Assembly (NCBI RefSeq): GCF_050753385.1
Contig: NZ_JBLZFZ010000015.1
Coordinates: forward strand, 62,001 to 126,000
DNA length: 64,000 nucleotides
DNA from: Pantanalinema rosaneae
Lineage (GTDB): Bacteria; Cyanobacteriota; Cyanobacteriia; Leptolyngbyales; Leptolyngbyaceae
Direction of reading: 5' to 3'
Shown here: in pieces, positions 1-8,884 of the stretch
Numbering within the stretch: the stretch's first letter is position 1
Layout of the letters: the number at the start of each line of letters is the position of its first letter
Notes under the pieces: generated by a model
Database searches by the model: none
What the model saw: the letters and a program-made list of their open reading frames with translations, nothing else
Told to the model about the DNA's origin: nothing
Program-made: the position numbers and the translations under genes

Positions 1-173
1 GCCAACGGCTGATACCCTACTACAACCCAACGATCACTTAATTTGTCTTGGTACGGATGAGCAATTGCGGCGATTAAATCAAATTCTTTCCCCCGTACAT
101 CGCCATTCACCTCGCCCCCCAGGCATCCATAACTGCTCAAGTAGTTCAGTAAATTGAGCCGAGGAGCAGCCAT
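1..173 (-). CDS. Hypothetical protein, N-terminal part (runs off the window)
   Basis: An open minus-strand frame starts at the ATG at 173 and reads to the window edge without a stop, about 57 codons. The visible N-terminus reads MAAPRLNLLNYLSSYGCLGG and continues with a mixed acidic/hydrophobic stretch. I do not recognise the family and see no signal peptide or membrane segment. It diverges from the small plus-strand gene at 283, so both promoters must lie in the 109-bp gap. The start is the first ATG in frame; the C-terminus and true length cannot be judged. Confidence 0.5.
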   Translation of the reverse strand, partial: MAAPRLNLLNYLSSYGCLGGEVNGDVRGKEFDLIAAIAHPYQDKLSDRWVVVGYQPL

Positions 174-282
174 CTGGCTACCGAGTGATTCAAATCACCA
201 AGTAAGTGAGATCGACGTTCCAAGCTAACTAAGAACTATCGGATATAACTTGGGTGGGAGTTCTCGATCGCGGTGGTTAATT

Positions 283-486
283 ATGGGACATAAAGGACAT
301 CTGCCTCGACCGGAAATTAAACAGATGGTCGAGAAAATCACGACCTCTGGCAGAATTAGTCGGGCCGATCAGCAGCAATTTATGTCAGCCCTACTCTCTC
401 AAACCATGATCGGTTCAGCAGAACAGGAACTAATCAACCGCGTATTTGATTTATTACGGGCAGGACGACTCCGGGTGGTGGATTAA
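283..486 (+). CDS. Small conserved hypothetical protein (67 aa)
   Basis: The frame is open upstream from a TTG at 250, but the ATG at 283 gives a protein that starts MGHKGHLPRPEIKQMVEKI and has no leftover leader, so I prefer it. It is short, soluble and mostly helical, with a basic start and a C-terminal segment around INRVFDLLRAGRLRVVD. This looks like the small helical proteins common in filamentous cyanobacteria. No known domain is recognised and no function is assigned. It ends 3 bp before the convergent crtH stop, so the two genes are tightly tail to tail. Confidence 0.6.
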   Translation: MGHKGHLPRPEIKQMVEKITTSGRISRADQQQFMSALLSQTMIGSAEQELINRVFDLLRAGRLRVVD

Positions 487-489
487 GCT

Positions 490-2055
490 CTAAAAACCCA
501 AATCCACCGCCACGCGATGGGCACAGGCAAACCCCGAAAACGCGACAGCATTCAGCCCTTGCCCCGGAAACGTACTATCTCCCACACAATACAGCCCCGG
601 AATCGCAGTGCGGTTAAACGGCATACCTAATAAGCCCGCTAATTTACGCCTGGGAATCGGGCCGTAGGTACCATCCTCCCGTCCCAGAAACCGCCGATGG
701 GTACGGGGAGTTCCCACCTCTTGATAGTCCAAATATTGACTTAAGTTGGGGAAAATTTTCTCCAATCGCTCGATCAGGCGTTCGGCTGCTGCTTCCTTCT
801 GATGCTGGTACTCGATCGCTGAGAGATTCTGCCAATTGGCAATCCAGCTTGGGGTAAACGTATGAATGATGTGGTGATCCGGTGGAGCGAGGGTTGGATC
901 AAGCAGGGTAGGGATCGACACGAAAATCGTGCCCTGTTCCGTCTCCATCTGACTCCAGCCTTCCAGCAGAATGTGATGACATTCCGTTCCCGGTGGTAGG
1001 GCGGCGGCTTGCACCCCTAGATGTAAACTCAGGAAGCTGGGTGATTTCTGATAACGGTGCTGCCAGCGTTGCTCCGATCGCGGCTTTTGTTCACTGGGCA
1101 GTAACTTCTCAAACGTATCCCAGCGAGTAGCATTCGAGACAATCCGCTTAGCATAATAGGTTTCCCCTGTAGCCAGTTGCACTCCGATCGCCCGCCCCTG
1201 GTCTTGCAGAATTTGGGTGACTCTGGCTTTGTAGCGGATCTGTCCACCGTGGGCTTCCAGTCCTTCGACTAACTTTTGGGCAATCTGCCCCACTCCGCCT
1301 TTGGGATAATTGATGCCCCCATAATGGCGATCGCTAAATACCATGCCAGCGTTAATCATCGGTGTACGATCGGCGGGAACCACCGACCAGCAATAGCATT
1401 CCATATCAATAAACTGAAGCAGGGCTGGATCACTGATGTAACGGCGGGCAATATCACCCGCATTCTGGGGCAGATATTTGACTAAGCCCAGGCAAGCCAG
1501 GGGATGCTGGAAAAACACGCGCATTAAATAGCGAGGTTCTTCTAGTGAGAGCAGTTCCATCGCATTCAGACAGTTAAACACCTGCCAGCACTCGTCATAG
1601 AACCGCCGAATGCCATCTCGTTCGTGGGGAAAATGGACGGTTAGTTCTTGCAAGAATTTCTCATAATCCCGATGAACTTTTAGGTCTAATCCGTTCGGGA
1701 GATGATAGTGGATCTGTACCGGATCAGGCATGGTTTCTAAAGTCATACCAACAGCATCGAGGGCTCGGGTGAGGAGATTGGTCGTCCCCCGATCGCCAAA
1801 GCCAAAGATCATAGAGGCACCGACATCAAACCGATACCCTTGCCGCTCAAAATATCCCGCACTCCCGCCAGGAATTAGGTAGCGTTCTAACACTAAAACC
1901 CTGGCTCCTTTTGCTGCCAGTTGGGTAGCTGTCACCAAACCACCAATCCCCGAGCCAATCACAATCACATCAAACACCGAATCCTGAGGTAATTCGGCTG
2001 TTGCTGAGGAACTGGAATCGCTGACTGGAGAAGAGGGTTGAGAAGAAATCGCCAT
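490..2055 (-). CDS. crtH: Carotenoid (prolycopene) cis-trans isomerase, CrtISO
   Basis: FAD-dependent isomerase that converts poly-cis-lycopene to all-trans-lycopene in carotenoid synthesis, normally membrane associated. The Rossmann dinucleotide motif VIGSGIGGLVTATQLAAKG lies near residues 30-50 and is followed by LERYLIPGGSAGYFERQGYRFDVGAS, typical of the CrtISO/phytoene desaturase superfamily. The C-terminal FAD-closing motif GLYCVGDSTFPGQGLNAVAFSG is also present. The length of about 521 aa fits cyanobacterial CrtH. I start at the ATG at 2055; a GTG four codons upstream is the alternative. It appears monocistronic and diverges from upp. Confidence 0.9.
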   Translation of the reverse strand: MAISSQPSSPVSDSSSSATAELPQDSVFDVIVIGSGIGGLVTATQLAAKGARVLVLERYLIPGGSAGYFERQGYRFDVGASMIFGFGDRGTTNLLTRALDAVGMTLETMPDPVQIHYHLPNGLDLKVHRDYEKFLQELTVHFPHERDGIRRFYDECWQVFNCLNAMELLSLEEPRYLMRVFFQHPLACLGLVKYLPQNAGDIARRYISDPALLQFIDMECYCWSVVPADRTPMINAGMVFSDRHYGGINYPKGGVGQIAQKLVEGLEAHGGQIRYKARVTQILQDQGRAIGVQLATGETYYAKRIVSNATRWDTFEKLLPSEQKPRSEQRWQHRYQKSPSFLSLHLGVQAAALPPGTECHHILLEGWSQMETEQGTIFVSIPTLLDPTLAPPDHHIIHTFTPSWIANWQNLSAIEYQHQKEAAAERLIERLEKIFPNLSQYLDYQEVGTPRTHRRFLGREDGTYGPIPRRKLAGLLGMPFNRTAIPGLYCVGDSTFPGQGLNAVAFSGFACAHRVAVDLGF

Positions 2056-2447
2056 GAATACTACCACAGGACAAATACGCCACTGTTTTAGTGTATCGAG
2101 AAGTGGGCACTGCCAAGGTAGGGCTAAATAGGGAAAAGGGGATCAGTCTGCGATCGCTGACCAATCCCACCTGCCGATCCTTCAGAGAGGAGAACACTGA
2201 AAATTACTATACGCTTATTGCAATATAATGTCAAATCTATTGAAACTAATTCTCAATAGATGAGTCGTGATCCGGATCTATTGGGGCAGGCGATCGCTCC
2301 GGTTGTGCCAAACGCCCTCACGTTCTCACCAGCCGGGATAGACTACCGACCTGTATCAAGGCGGATTTTTCGAGAGTTCTTCAGAAAGACCCAAGAAGAG
2401 TATGATGGGTCAAGCTTAGTCCTGTAGAGCATTTCATCGATCACGTT
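2056..2447. promoter_or_regulatory. Divergent intergenic region between crtH and upp
   Basis: 392 bp without a credible gene. It must hold the promoters of crtH (minus) and upp (plus). A perfect -10-like TATAAT hexamer lies at 2224-2229 in an AT-rich patch, but I see no good -35 partner at the normal distance. HIP1-type CGATCG sequences occur near 2153 and 2290. Nothing else is identified. Confidence 0.3.
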
Positions 2448-3098
2448 ATGGCGGCTCAATTGCGTGTTTACGTTCCACCTCATCCATTAATCCAGCATTG
2501 GCTAGGGGTTGCCCGCGATGCCTCAACTCCCTCCATCCTGTTTCGCAGTGCCATGACCGAGTTGGGACGGTGGTTAACCTATGAGGCAATCCGCGACTGG
2601 TTGCCATTGCAAAACACCACGATCGATACGCCTCTGGCGACCTGTCCAGCCACCTTTATTGATCCGCAAGTCCCGGTGGCGATCGTGCCGATTCTCCGGG
2701 CGGGATTGGCATTGCTGGATGGTGCCCATGCTCTGCTGCCCTTGGCCTCGATTTATCATGTCGGCTTTGTCCGGGATGAGGAAACCCTGGAAGCCAGTTG
2801 TTACTTAAACAAATTACCTGAACAATTTGCGCCGCAAACCCGGATTTTAATTAGTGAGCCGATGTTAGCCACTGGCGGCACGATCGTTGCCATGATGGAA
2901 GAATTAACCCGGCGAGGTGCTGATCCAGCCTTAATCCGGATTATTTCAGTTGTCACCTCTCCCCCGGCTCTGCAAAAACTGAGTGCCGTTTACCCTACAC
3001 TCAACATCTACGCTGCCGCGATCGATGAAGTGGTTAACGCCCAAGGCTTTATTGTGCCAGGACTCGGTGACGCGGGCGATCGTACCTTTGGCACGTAA
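2448..3098 (+). CDS. upp: Uracil phosphoribosyltransferase
   Basis: Salvages uracil with PRPP to give UMP in the cytoplasm. The 216-aa length is right for the family. The PRPP-binding loop is seen as EPMLATGGTIVAMMEEL near residues 137-154, and the uracil-binding end appears as IVPGLGDAGDRTFGT at the C-terminus. The substrate-side motif VPILRAGLALLDG is near residue 78. The start ATG at 2448 is the first in frame. It stands alone, followed by about 170 bp of untranslated sequence before the next gene. Confidence 0.93.
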   Translation: MAAQLRVYVPPHPLIQHWLGVARDASTPSILFRSAMTELGRWLTYEAIRDWLPLQNTTIDTPLATCPATFIDPQVPVAIVPILRAGLALLDGAHALLPLASIYHVGFVRDEETLEASCYLNKLPEQFAPQTRILISEPMLATGGTIVAMMEELTRRGADPALIRIISVVTSPPALQKLSAVYPTLNIYAAAIDEVVNAQGFIVPGLGDAGDRTFGT

Positions 3099-3269
3099 TC
3101 TGCACCAGGCATCTCCAGTCGTCGGTATGGTCAGGTTCAGCGCTAGCAGTTAAGCTGAAGACATACTGGAATCGGAGGCATCAGCCAATTGATTTGCAGT
3201 TCAGGTAGGCTGTTAACAGAAAGGCGAACAGGTTAATCATTCATCACATCCCCACAGTGTTAGGCAGGC

Positions 3270-3629
3270 ATGAGTCAGCAGGATAATTTTGCAGGTGGAT
3301 TCTTTTTAGGTGCGATCGTCGGCGGTATCGTTGGCGGAGTGTTGGGAGCCGTCCTAGCGACCCGGCAACTGGCTGACCCGGAGGTGGATGACGAAACCGG
3401 GAATAGTTCCCCTGCCCTAGAAGGTAAGCCGAATCGGAAAAAGCGTCTACCCCGCTCAGCCAATGGACAGGTGGACAACATTGAAGCGGCGCGGCGCAGT
3501 TTAGAAGATAAGATTGCCCAACTGAATGATGCGATCGATGATGTGCGGCAACAGTTAGGAGGAGTTCACAATCCTCAACCCAGCGATATTGCGCCGCCAA
3601 TCTCGAAGGAACGGCAAGAGCCCCGCTAA
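3270..3629 (+). CDS. Small membrane-anchored protein with glycine-zipper helix (YtxH-like)
   Basis: 119 aa. Residues about 8-30 form one hydrophobic, glycine-rich segment (GGFFLGAIVGGIVGGVLGAVLA) of the glycine-zipper type seen in YtxH/gas-vesicle-GvpP-like proteins. It is followed by a charged linker and a predicted amphipathic coiled coil near residues 70-95 (IEAARRSLEDKIAQLNDAI). The protein is probably anchored in a membrane with a cytoplasmic helical tail. Precise function is unknown. It lies 120 bp upstream of yggT on the same strand, so co-transcription is possible. Confidence 0.7.
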   Translation: MSQQDNFAGGFFLGAIVGGIVGGVLGAVLATRQLADPEVDDETGNSSPALEGKPNRKKRLPRSANGQVDNIEAARRSLEDKIAQLNDAIDDVRQQLGGVHNPQPSDIAPPISKERQEPR

Positions 3630-3750
3630 CACCGACGCGACAAAATGTTACGTTGGCAAATAAATTGACATTGCCGCAAGCCTGCCACTATCCGTTAGAC
3701 TAAATCCAAGGATTTTGTCATTGTCGCTATTACAGAGAGCAAGCCAACCT

Positions 3751-4053
3751 ATGGAACTTACCTATCTTGTTCTGCAAACAGTTAGTACCTTTATTGGGAT
3801 CTATATTGCCTTACTAATTGTGCGGATTCTGCTCAGTTGGTTTCCTAATGTCAACTGGTATAACGCGCCCTTCTCAATCTTGAGCCAGTTAACGGATCCG
3901 TATTTAAACATTTTCCGTAGTATTATTCCTCCCCTGGGCGGGATCGATTTTTCTGCGATTCTGGCAATTCTCCTTCTTCAGGTGATTCAAGCCACGGTGC
4001 TGCCCAGTGTGGCTCGTTTAGTCGTTGGACTGCAAGCTGGCTTCTGGGCTTAG
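3751..4053 (+). CDS. YggT/Ycf19 family integral membrane protein
   Basis: 100 aa from the ATG at 3751, which fits the family length; the frame is open further upstream from a TTG at 3715, but that leader is not conserved-looking. There are two hydrophobic segments (about residues 8-30 and 65-90) around the family hallmark RILLSWFPNVNWYN...LTDPYLNIFRSIIPPLGGIDFS. YggT/Ycf19 proteins are found in bacteria, cyanobacteria and plastids, where they are linked to membrane organisation or cytochrome assembly. The exact role here is inferred only from family membership. Confidence 0.85.
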   Translation: MELTYLVLQTVSTFIGIYIALLIVRILLSWFPNVNWYNAPFSILSQLTDPYLNIFRSIIPPLGGIDFSAILAILLLQVIQATVLPSVARLVVGLQAGFWA

Positions 4054-4155
4054 ATTGCCATTGGCTTGCGTCTTCATAGATAGCAGGATAGTGAACCTCA
4101 TGGTTGAGTCCATTAAAACCGTGGGGTTTCTTATTGGCATGAGAACAACGGCTGT

Positions 4156-4773
4156 ATGAGTTTGAAGCAGTCTCTTAGCGCGATCGTCTTAGCGGGTGGT
4201 CAAAGCACTCGGATGGGACAGGATAAGGCACTGATGTTGGTGCATGGCACCCCGTTGTTACACCGTGTCTGCCAGGTCGCCTTGCAATGTACGCCTCGGG
4301 TCTATGTTGTTACGCGATCGATCGAGCGCTATGCTGCGATCGTGCCACCTACCTGCCAATTGATCCAAGAAAATTTTCCTCCTGCCGCCCCACCCCAGGG
4401 CCCATTAGTCGGTTTTGCTCAAGGCTTAACTCATGTTCAGACTACTTGGGTGCTACTACTCGCCTGCGATCTACCCAACTTAGATGCCCGAATGCTCCGG
4501 AGTTGGGCAGAGGAATGCGATCGGGCTCAAACCGCCGTCGCCCTGCTGCCCCGCCATCAGGATGCCATTACCTGGGAATCGCTCTGTGGCTTTTATCGAA
4601 CTGATTGTTTACCTCACCTGCAAACTGCCATTGCTGAGGGCGAACGATCGTTTCAACGGTGGCTGCGATCGCAGGTAGTCCAGGAATTGCCAGTCCCAGA
4701 TCCCGCAATACTGTTGAACTGTAATACTCCAATAGATTTATTACAGGTCAGGACACAAACGGGAATTAGCTAG
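4156..4773 (+). CDS. mobA: Molybdenum cofactor guanylyltransferase
   Basis: Attaches GMP from GTP to molybdopterin to make the MGD form of the molybdenum cofactor. The N-terminal nucleotidyltransferase signature IVLAGGQSTRMGQDKALM lies at about residues 10-27. The metal-binding LLACDLPNLDARML is near residue 100, as in MobA. The length of 205 aa is typical. The last 8 bp overlap the end of the convergent ABC-2 permease gene. A bis-MGD enzyme such as nitrate reductase would need this product, but none is encoded in the window. Confidence 0.88.
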   Translation: MSLKQSLSAIVLAGGQSTRMGQDKALMLVHGTPLLHRVCQVALQCTPRVYVVTRSIERYAAIVPPTCQLIQENFPPAAPPQGPLVGFAQGLTHVQTTWVLLLACDLPNLDARMLRSWAEECDRAQTAVALLPRHQDAITWESLCGFYRTDCLPHLQTAIAEGERSFQRWLRSQVVQELPVPDPAILLNCNTPIDLLQVRTQTGIS

Positions 4774-5548
4774 AGGCACTGGTATAAAAGCGCAGCGCAA
4801 AGCGCCAAAATCCGGCAGAGGCAAGCAGAAGCACGATCGCTAACACTCCCGCGCCCAACACCCAAACCAGTTCACCTCGACCCAAGAGAACTTCCGTCGG
4901 CACTGTTGTCAGGAATGCCACAGGCACAATGAACGTAAAGAAGAAGCGATAGGCAGATGGGTAGGCTGCCATCGGAAACCGTCCGGCTTCCAGCAGTCCC
5001 CGCAGGACTTCAGTCACATTGTAAATTTTCACAAACCAGATGCTCATGGCTCCCAGCACGAACCAGAGGCTATAGAGAATCAGAAAACCAAAGCCGATCG
5101 GAATCACACTAAACACATAATCCCGCAGTTGTAACCCTAACTGGCTCCCGGCATAGGCAATCAACACGACCCCAAACAACAGATCCGGGACTCCCCAGGG
5201 GGAGAGGGTATGGGCAGATAACCAAAACTGGGAACTGACAGGCTTAAGCAGCACAAAGTCCAGCGTCCCTTGCTGAATATGGCGAACAATTCGATTCAGG
5301 TTCGGGGCTAGAAAGGTGGCTGAAAACCCCTGAAGCAAGGTAAACACCCCCACAACAACCAGCGCTTGCTGCCAGCTCCAGCCTTGAAAGGTATAGCCAG
5401 TGCGATAGAACAAAAATAGCCCGAACAAACTGCCAGCTAACCCTCCCAGGCTACTTAATGCGGCTAACAGGAAGTTAATTCGATATTCCAATTCAGCCGC
5501 GATCGCGGTTGACCAAAATAAGCGCAGGATACGCAGGTATCGACCCAT
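4766..5548 (-). CDS. ABC-2 type transporter permease
   Basis: 260 aa with about six hydrophobic segments and a conserved N-terminal helix beginning MGRYLRILRLFWSTAIAAELEYRINFL, which matches the permease family (COG3694/ABC-2-like) usually encoded with a second permease and an ATPase. Residues near 80-100 carry the family feature LNRIVRHIQQGTLDFVLLKPVSSQFWLS. No ATPase or second permease lies next to it, so its partners must be elsewhere. Substrate is unknown. Its stop overlaps the end of mobA by 8 bp, tail to tail. Confidence 0.82.
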   Translation of the reverse strand: MGRYLRILRLFWSTAIAAELEYRINFLLAALSSLGGLAGSLFGLFLFYRTGYTFQGWSWQQALVVVGVFTLLQGFSATFLAPNLNRIVRHIQQGTLDFVLLKPVSSQFWLSAHTLSPWGVPDLLFGVVLIAYAGSQLGLQLRDYVFSVIPIGFGFLILYSLWFVLGAMSIWFVKIYNVTEVLRGLLEAGRFPMAAYPSAYRFFFTFIVPVAFLTTVPTEVLLGRGELVWVLGAGVLAIVLLLASAGFWRFALRFYTSASS

Positions 5549-5978
5549 TTCAATATTCTTGTGACTGTGTTCAGCTTAACAAGTTCTGGCTGAAAAAGGC
5601 GACGGGGATTGACTTTACACGATCGCTTTATGATTGTGGTCTTACTTCAGGAAGATCACAACTTCTGTCTGTTGGTTGATTCCGTTCTTAATCGCTTCAG
5701 ATTAAAAAGTATCTTGGGTAGCTTAATCAGGAAATCACCTTGAAGCTCAAGGTCTTACATAAGAACTCCTGAACTCCAATTAGGGCGCATAGTAGTTTTC
5801 TACTATACAACGGCTGTCTTTTTCATCGCTCAACGATACCTAGTCAGGCTGAAAATAGGACAAACACGATCGTCATTAGTTTTGGTTTAGACAGCAGGTA
5901 GTCCTTTGGTTTACAGGTAAGCTAACGCTCCTATCAATTTCGTTTTTTGTAATTTTGACATTTTGGAGGTCAATTATT
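5549..5978. promoter_or_regulatory. Intergenic region upstream of the secreted protein gene
   Basis: 430 bp between divergent genes. A perfect inverted repeat, ATAGTAG-TTTT-CTACTAT, lies at 5789-5806; it could be an operator or a weak hairpin. A strong Shine-Dalgarno (TTGGAGG) lies at about 5963-5969, 10 bp before the ATG at 5979. No gene is supported here, and the promoters themselves are not resolved. Confidence 0.35.
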
Positions 5979-6314
5979 ATGTCTCGTGTATTTCGGTTTT
6001 TAGCCGCTACCGTTCTGTGCGCTGTTATGTTTTTTGCTAATTTAGCTCCCGCATTAGCACTACCCGCCAATACCGCCAGTAAGAGTGCGCCTGAAAAGGG
6101 TGAAGCTCAACTGGAACAAATTTTGGATGATTCTGAAAATGCTTTACAGAACGGAGTTCCTGGATTAAAGGCAACTCAGGGCAAAGCTCAAGAAGGGATC
6201 AATGAAGTTCAGGGAGCCGCCGATCGGGACAAAATGAAGCGCCCTGAAAACGCTGAAGCCACTTCTGTCATCGATCGCGTTGAGAACGCCTTAGAGAAAG
6301 TGGTCGATCGCTAA
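5979..6314 (+). CDS. Small secreted protein, low-temperature-induced-like
   Basis: 111 aa starting at MSRVFRFLAATVLCAVMFFA, with a clear Sec signal peptide cut probably after ALA near residue 27. The mature part is small, charged and helical, with repeated QxxL/ExxL patterns such as GEAQLEQILDDSENALQNG and GAADRDKMKRPENAEATSV. This composition resembles cyanobacterial proteins annotated as low-temperature-induced, but the link is by memory of that family and no enzyme motif is visible. A GGAGG ribosome site precedes the ATG, and a good terminator follows at 6358, so it is a one-gene unit. Confidence 0.65.
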   Translation: MSRVFRFLAATVLCAVMFFANLAPALALPANTASKSAPEKGEAQLEQILDDSENALQNGVPGLKATQGKAQEGINEVQGAADRDKMKRPENAEATSVIDRVENALEKVVDR

Positions 6315-6357
6315 TTTGAGCTAAGACATTAGTCAAGCCCCTTACCAGGATCGTTAT

Positions 6358-6386
6358 AGAGGCATTTAACCAATGCCTCTTTTTTA
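6358..6386 (+). terminator. Rho-independent-type terminator after the secreted protein gene
   Basis: A perfect 9-bp stem, AGAGGCATT at 6358-6366 and AATGCCTCT at 6372-6380, with a 5-nt loop is followed by a run of T to 6385. It lies 44 bp after the stop codon at 6314. Confidence 0.85.
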
Positions 6387-6615
6387 CGGCTTAAAGCTAT
6401 TAGCAACTAATAGATAAGCTCCTTGATGTCATGCTTTTTTTAAGCCTTAAATCAGCAATCATCCTAGAGCTAATCTAATCGGTTAACCCATTATCTTCAT
6501 TGAATCTCATCTCAAGAAAGATCTCTGTACCAACATCTCTCCCTCCGATGATTGATGTCTGTTATCAATAAATTTGTTGTACTAGTAAGCGACGTTGAAA
6601 AGCAAGTATTGGGCA

Positions 6616-7149
6616 ATGGACAGAATTAATATTGGATTGACAGAAGAACAGCGTCAGGGTGTGATTGAACTCCTGAACCAGGACGTTGCAGATGCCTATT
6701 TACTGTTAGTAAAAACTAAAAAATTTCATTGGGATGTGATCGGACCCCAGTTTAGAACCCTGCATCAATTATGGGAAGAGCATTACGAGGCATTAACGCA
6801 AAATATTGATGCTTGTGCTGAGCGGGTACGGATGTTGGGTGGCTACCCGATCGGTACTTTAGCTGGTTTCCTTAACTCAGCAACCTTGAAAGAAACTCCC
6901 GATACGATCCCTAACGCAACTGATATGGTGGCTCAATTGGTCAACGATCATGAGCAAATCATTCGTAACCTGCGGGAACAGATCGATCGCTGTAGCGATG
7001 AGTTCCATGATGAGGGGACAGCCGACTTTCTGACTGGCTTAATGGAAGAACATGAGGAGATGGCTTGGATGTTACGCTCCTTCATCGAAGGTCAGTCTGT
7101 GGAGCCTAATGGAGTGAAGCCCACCACTAAGACCGCCGTGGGGGTATAG
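6616..7149 (+). CDS. dps: Dps-family ferritin-like protein
   Basis: Iron-storage and DNA-protection protein that oxidises Fe(II) with peroxide and forms 12-mers. It has 177 aa from the ATG at 6616; a TTG at 6595 would add seven residues. The inter-subunit ferroxidase site is complete by spacing: H38 (FHWDVIGPQF), H50, E54, D65 and E69, matching the E. coli Dps positions. The C-terminus carries a further acidic helix (LMEEHEEMAWMLRSFI) and a short polar tail. It is flanked by terminators on both sides, so it is monocistronic. A role in oxidative or light stress is inferred. Confidence 0.9.
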   Translation: MDRINIGLTEEQRQGVIELLNQDVADAYLLLVKTKKFHWDVIGPQFRTLHQLWEEHYEALTQNIDACAERVRMLGGYPIGTLAGFLNSATLKETPDTIPNATDMVAQLVNDHEQIIRNLREQIDRCSDEFHDEGTADFLTGLMEEHEEMAWMLRSFIEGQSVEPNGVKPTTKTAVGV

Positions 7150-7225
7150 AAATTGGCGATACCGGTTACCGCATGAAGTTTGGTCAACTATCAAGTAGAT
7201 GACTTGATACCTGGAGGGACAATGT

Positions 7226-7258
7226 GAGGGGACGTTCTGAGTAACGTCCTCTTTTTTT
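7226..7258 (+). terminator. Terminator after dps
   Basis: A stem formed by GGGGACGTT (within 7226-7236) and AACGTCCTC (7243-7251) with a 6-nt loop is followed by seven T residues. It lies about 77 bp after the dps stop. Confidence 0.85.
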
Positions 7259-7321
7259 CGATCCATGAGTAGCCACCGATCGCGTTAATTTAAGGGCTGA
7301 AGGCAAATTCACCCACTGGTT

Positions 7322-8872
7322 ATGATGCAGACTGAAACTATTCTGTCCCAACTTCCTGGCAATGCCCTGGCTGGACTGCGCCGGACAGATGAATTATGGC
7401 GAGGTTTACGGGAGAACACCTTACCTGTACCCAACGTGGTGCAGGAATGCTCTGACCACCTGGCAACAATCGCCTGGGATGTGGTGATTTGTGGTGGCAC
7501 CTTAGGGATTTTAGTCGGCACTGCCTTAGTTCAACGGGGTTGGCGAGTAGCTCTGCTGGAACGGGGGACACTGCGGGGACGGCAACAGGAATGGAATATT
7601 TCTCGCCATGAGTTACAGGTATTGGTGGAATTGGGTCTATTGACGGCAGCCGAGCTCGACCAGGCGATCGCCACAGAATACAATCCAGCCCGCATCAGCT
7701 TCTTAGGTGGCTCTGACCTCTGGGTACGAGATGTTTTAAACATTGGAGTCGATCCGGTTTATCTCCTGGAAACCCTGAAACAACGGTTTCTTACCCAGGG
7801 CGGACAACTATTTGAGCAAATGGCATTTACTGGAGCGATCGTGCATCCGAATGGGGTGGAAATCCAAACCGAACAGCAATCCTTCCCGACTCGGCTCCTA
7901 CTGGATGCCATGGGACACTTTTCGCCGATCGTCCGGCAATCGCGGCAGGGCAAGCGACCCGATGCCGTTTGTTTAGTCGTCGGCACCTGTGCAACTGGAT
8001 TTCCTCACAATGACACTGGGGATTTGCTTGTCTCCTTCACACCGATTCAAAACCAATGCCAATACTTTTGGGAAGCGTTTCCCGCCAGAGATGGACGCAC
8101 CACTTACTTGTTCACCTATCTGGATGCCCATCCCGATCGCCTCAGCCTGGAAGCGTTATTTGACGAGTATTTTCGCCTCTTGCCGGACTATCAGCAGGTG
8201 ACATTAGAGCAGTTAAACTTCCAACGAGCCTTATTCGGCTGTTTTCCCTGCTACCGTCAAAGCCCGTTAAAGCCACAGTGGCATCGTATTTTAGCGATCG
8301 GAGATAGCAGTGGGAGTCAATCGCCGCTCAGTTTTGGGGGGTTTGGTGCCATGATCCGCCATCTCCAGCGGTTGACGGATGGCATTCATGAAGCATTGCA
8401 GACCGATAGCCTCGATCGCTCGGCATTAGCTCTCTTGCAACCCTATCAGCCCAATTTAGCCGTGACCTGGTTATTCCAACGGGCAATGAGTGTTGGCATT
8501 CATCAAACAATTCCGCCAAACCAAATCAACCAATTGCTATCCAGTGTGTTTGAGCAAATGGCAGCCTTGGGCGAACCAGTATTGAAACCCTTTCTACAGG
8601 ATGTCGTCCAATTCCCAGCGTTATTTCAAACCTTAATTCGTACCTCGATCGCCTACCCTCAATTAGTTTTACAAATTCTGCCCCAAGTTGGCTGGATGAC
8701 GATCTTAGATTGGCTGGTTCACTACATCAATCTCGCTAACTACACAGCATTGTTTGCAATTGCCCATACCTTAGAATCATCTGCCAAAAATCTTGCCCCC
8801 GTACCGCAATATTACTATCATCGCTGGCTCCAAGCCTTCCAATATGGGGCTGGAAAAGATTACTCCGATTAA
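7322..8872 (+). CDS. FAD-dependent oxidoreductase (lycopene-cyclase-like fold)
   Basis: 516 aa. An N-terminal segment of about 50 residues precedes the Rossmann motif VVICGGTLGILVGTALVQRGWRVALLERG (about residues 54-82). A second flavin motif, ILAIGDSSGSQSPLSFGGFGAMI, lies near residue 322. This is the pattern of the FAD-binding family shared with plants and cyanobacteria that resembles lycopene cyclases and geranylgeranyl reductases. The substrate is unknown. The C-terminal 150 residues are hydrophobic and probably membrane associated. It ends 12 bp before the SirB1-type gene, so the two are probably co-transcribed. An adjacent ATG at 7325 is an equally good start. Confidence 0.75.
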   Translation: MMQTETILSQLPGNALAGLRRTDELWRGLRENTLPVPNVVQECSDHLATIAWDVVICGGTLGILVGTALVQRGWRVALLERGTLRGRQQEWNISRHELQVLVELGLLTAAELDQAIATEYNPARISFLGGSDLWVRDVLNIGVDPVYLLETLKQRFLTQGGQLFEQMAFTGAIVHPNGVEIQTEQQSFPTRLLLDAMGHFSPIVRQSRQGKRPDAVCLVVGTCATGFPHNDTGDLLVSFTPIQNQCQYFWEAFPARDGRTTYLFTYLDAHPDRLSLEALFDEYFRLLPDYQQVTLEQLNFQRALFGCFPCYRQSPLKPQWHRILAIGDSSGSQSPLSFGGFGAMIRHLQRLTDGIHEALQTDSLDRSALALLQPYQPNLAVTWLFQRAMSVGIHQTIPPNQINQLLSSVFEQMAALGEPVLKPFLQDVVQFPALFQTLIRTSIAYPQLVLQILPQVGWMTILDWLVHYINLANYTALFAIAHTLESSAKNLAPVPQYYYHRWLQAFQYGAGKDYSD

Positions 8873-8884
8873 TCTGATTAACCT

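Noticed and set aside
3244..3600. Long minus-strand open frame opposite the YtxH-like gene
   Set aside because: Shadow of the plus-strand gene; residues are Arg/His/Gln-rich as in antisense frames.
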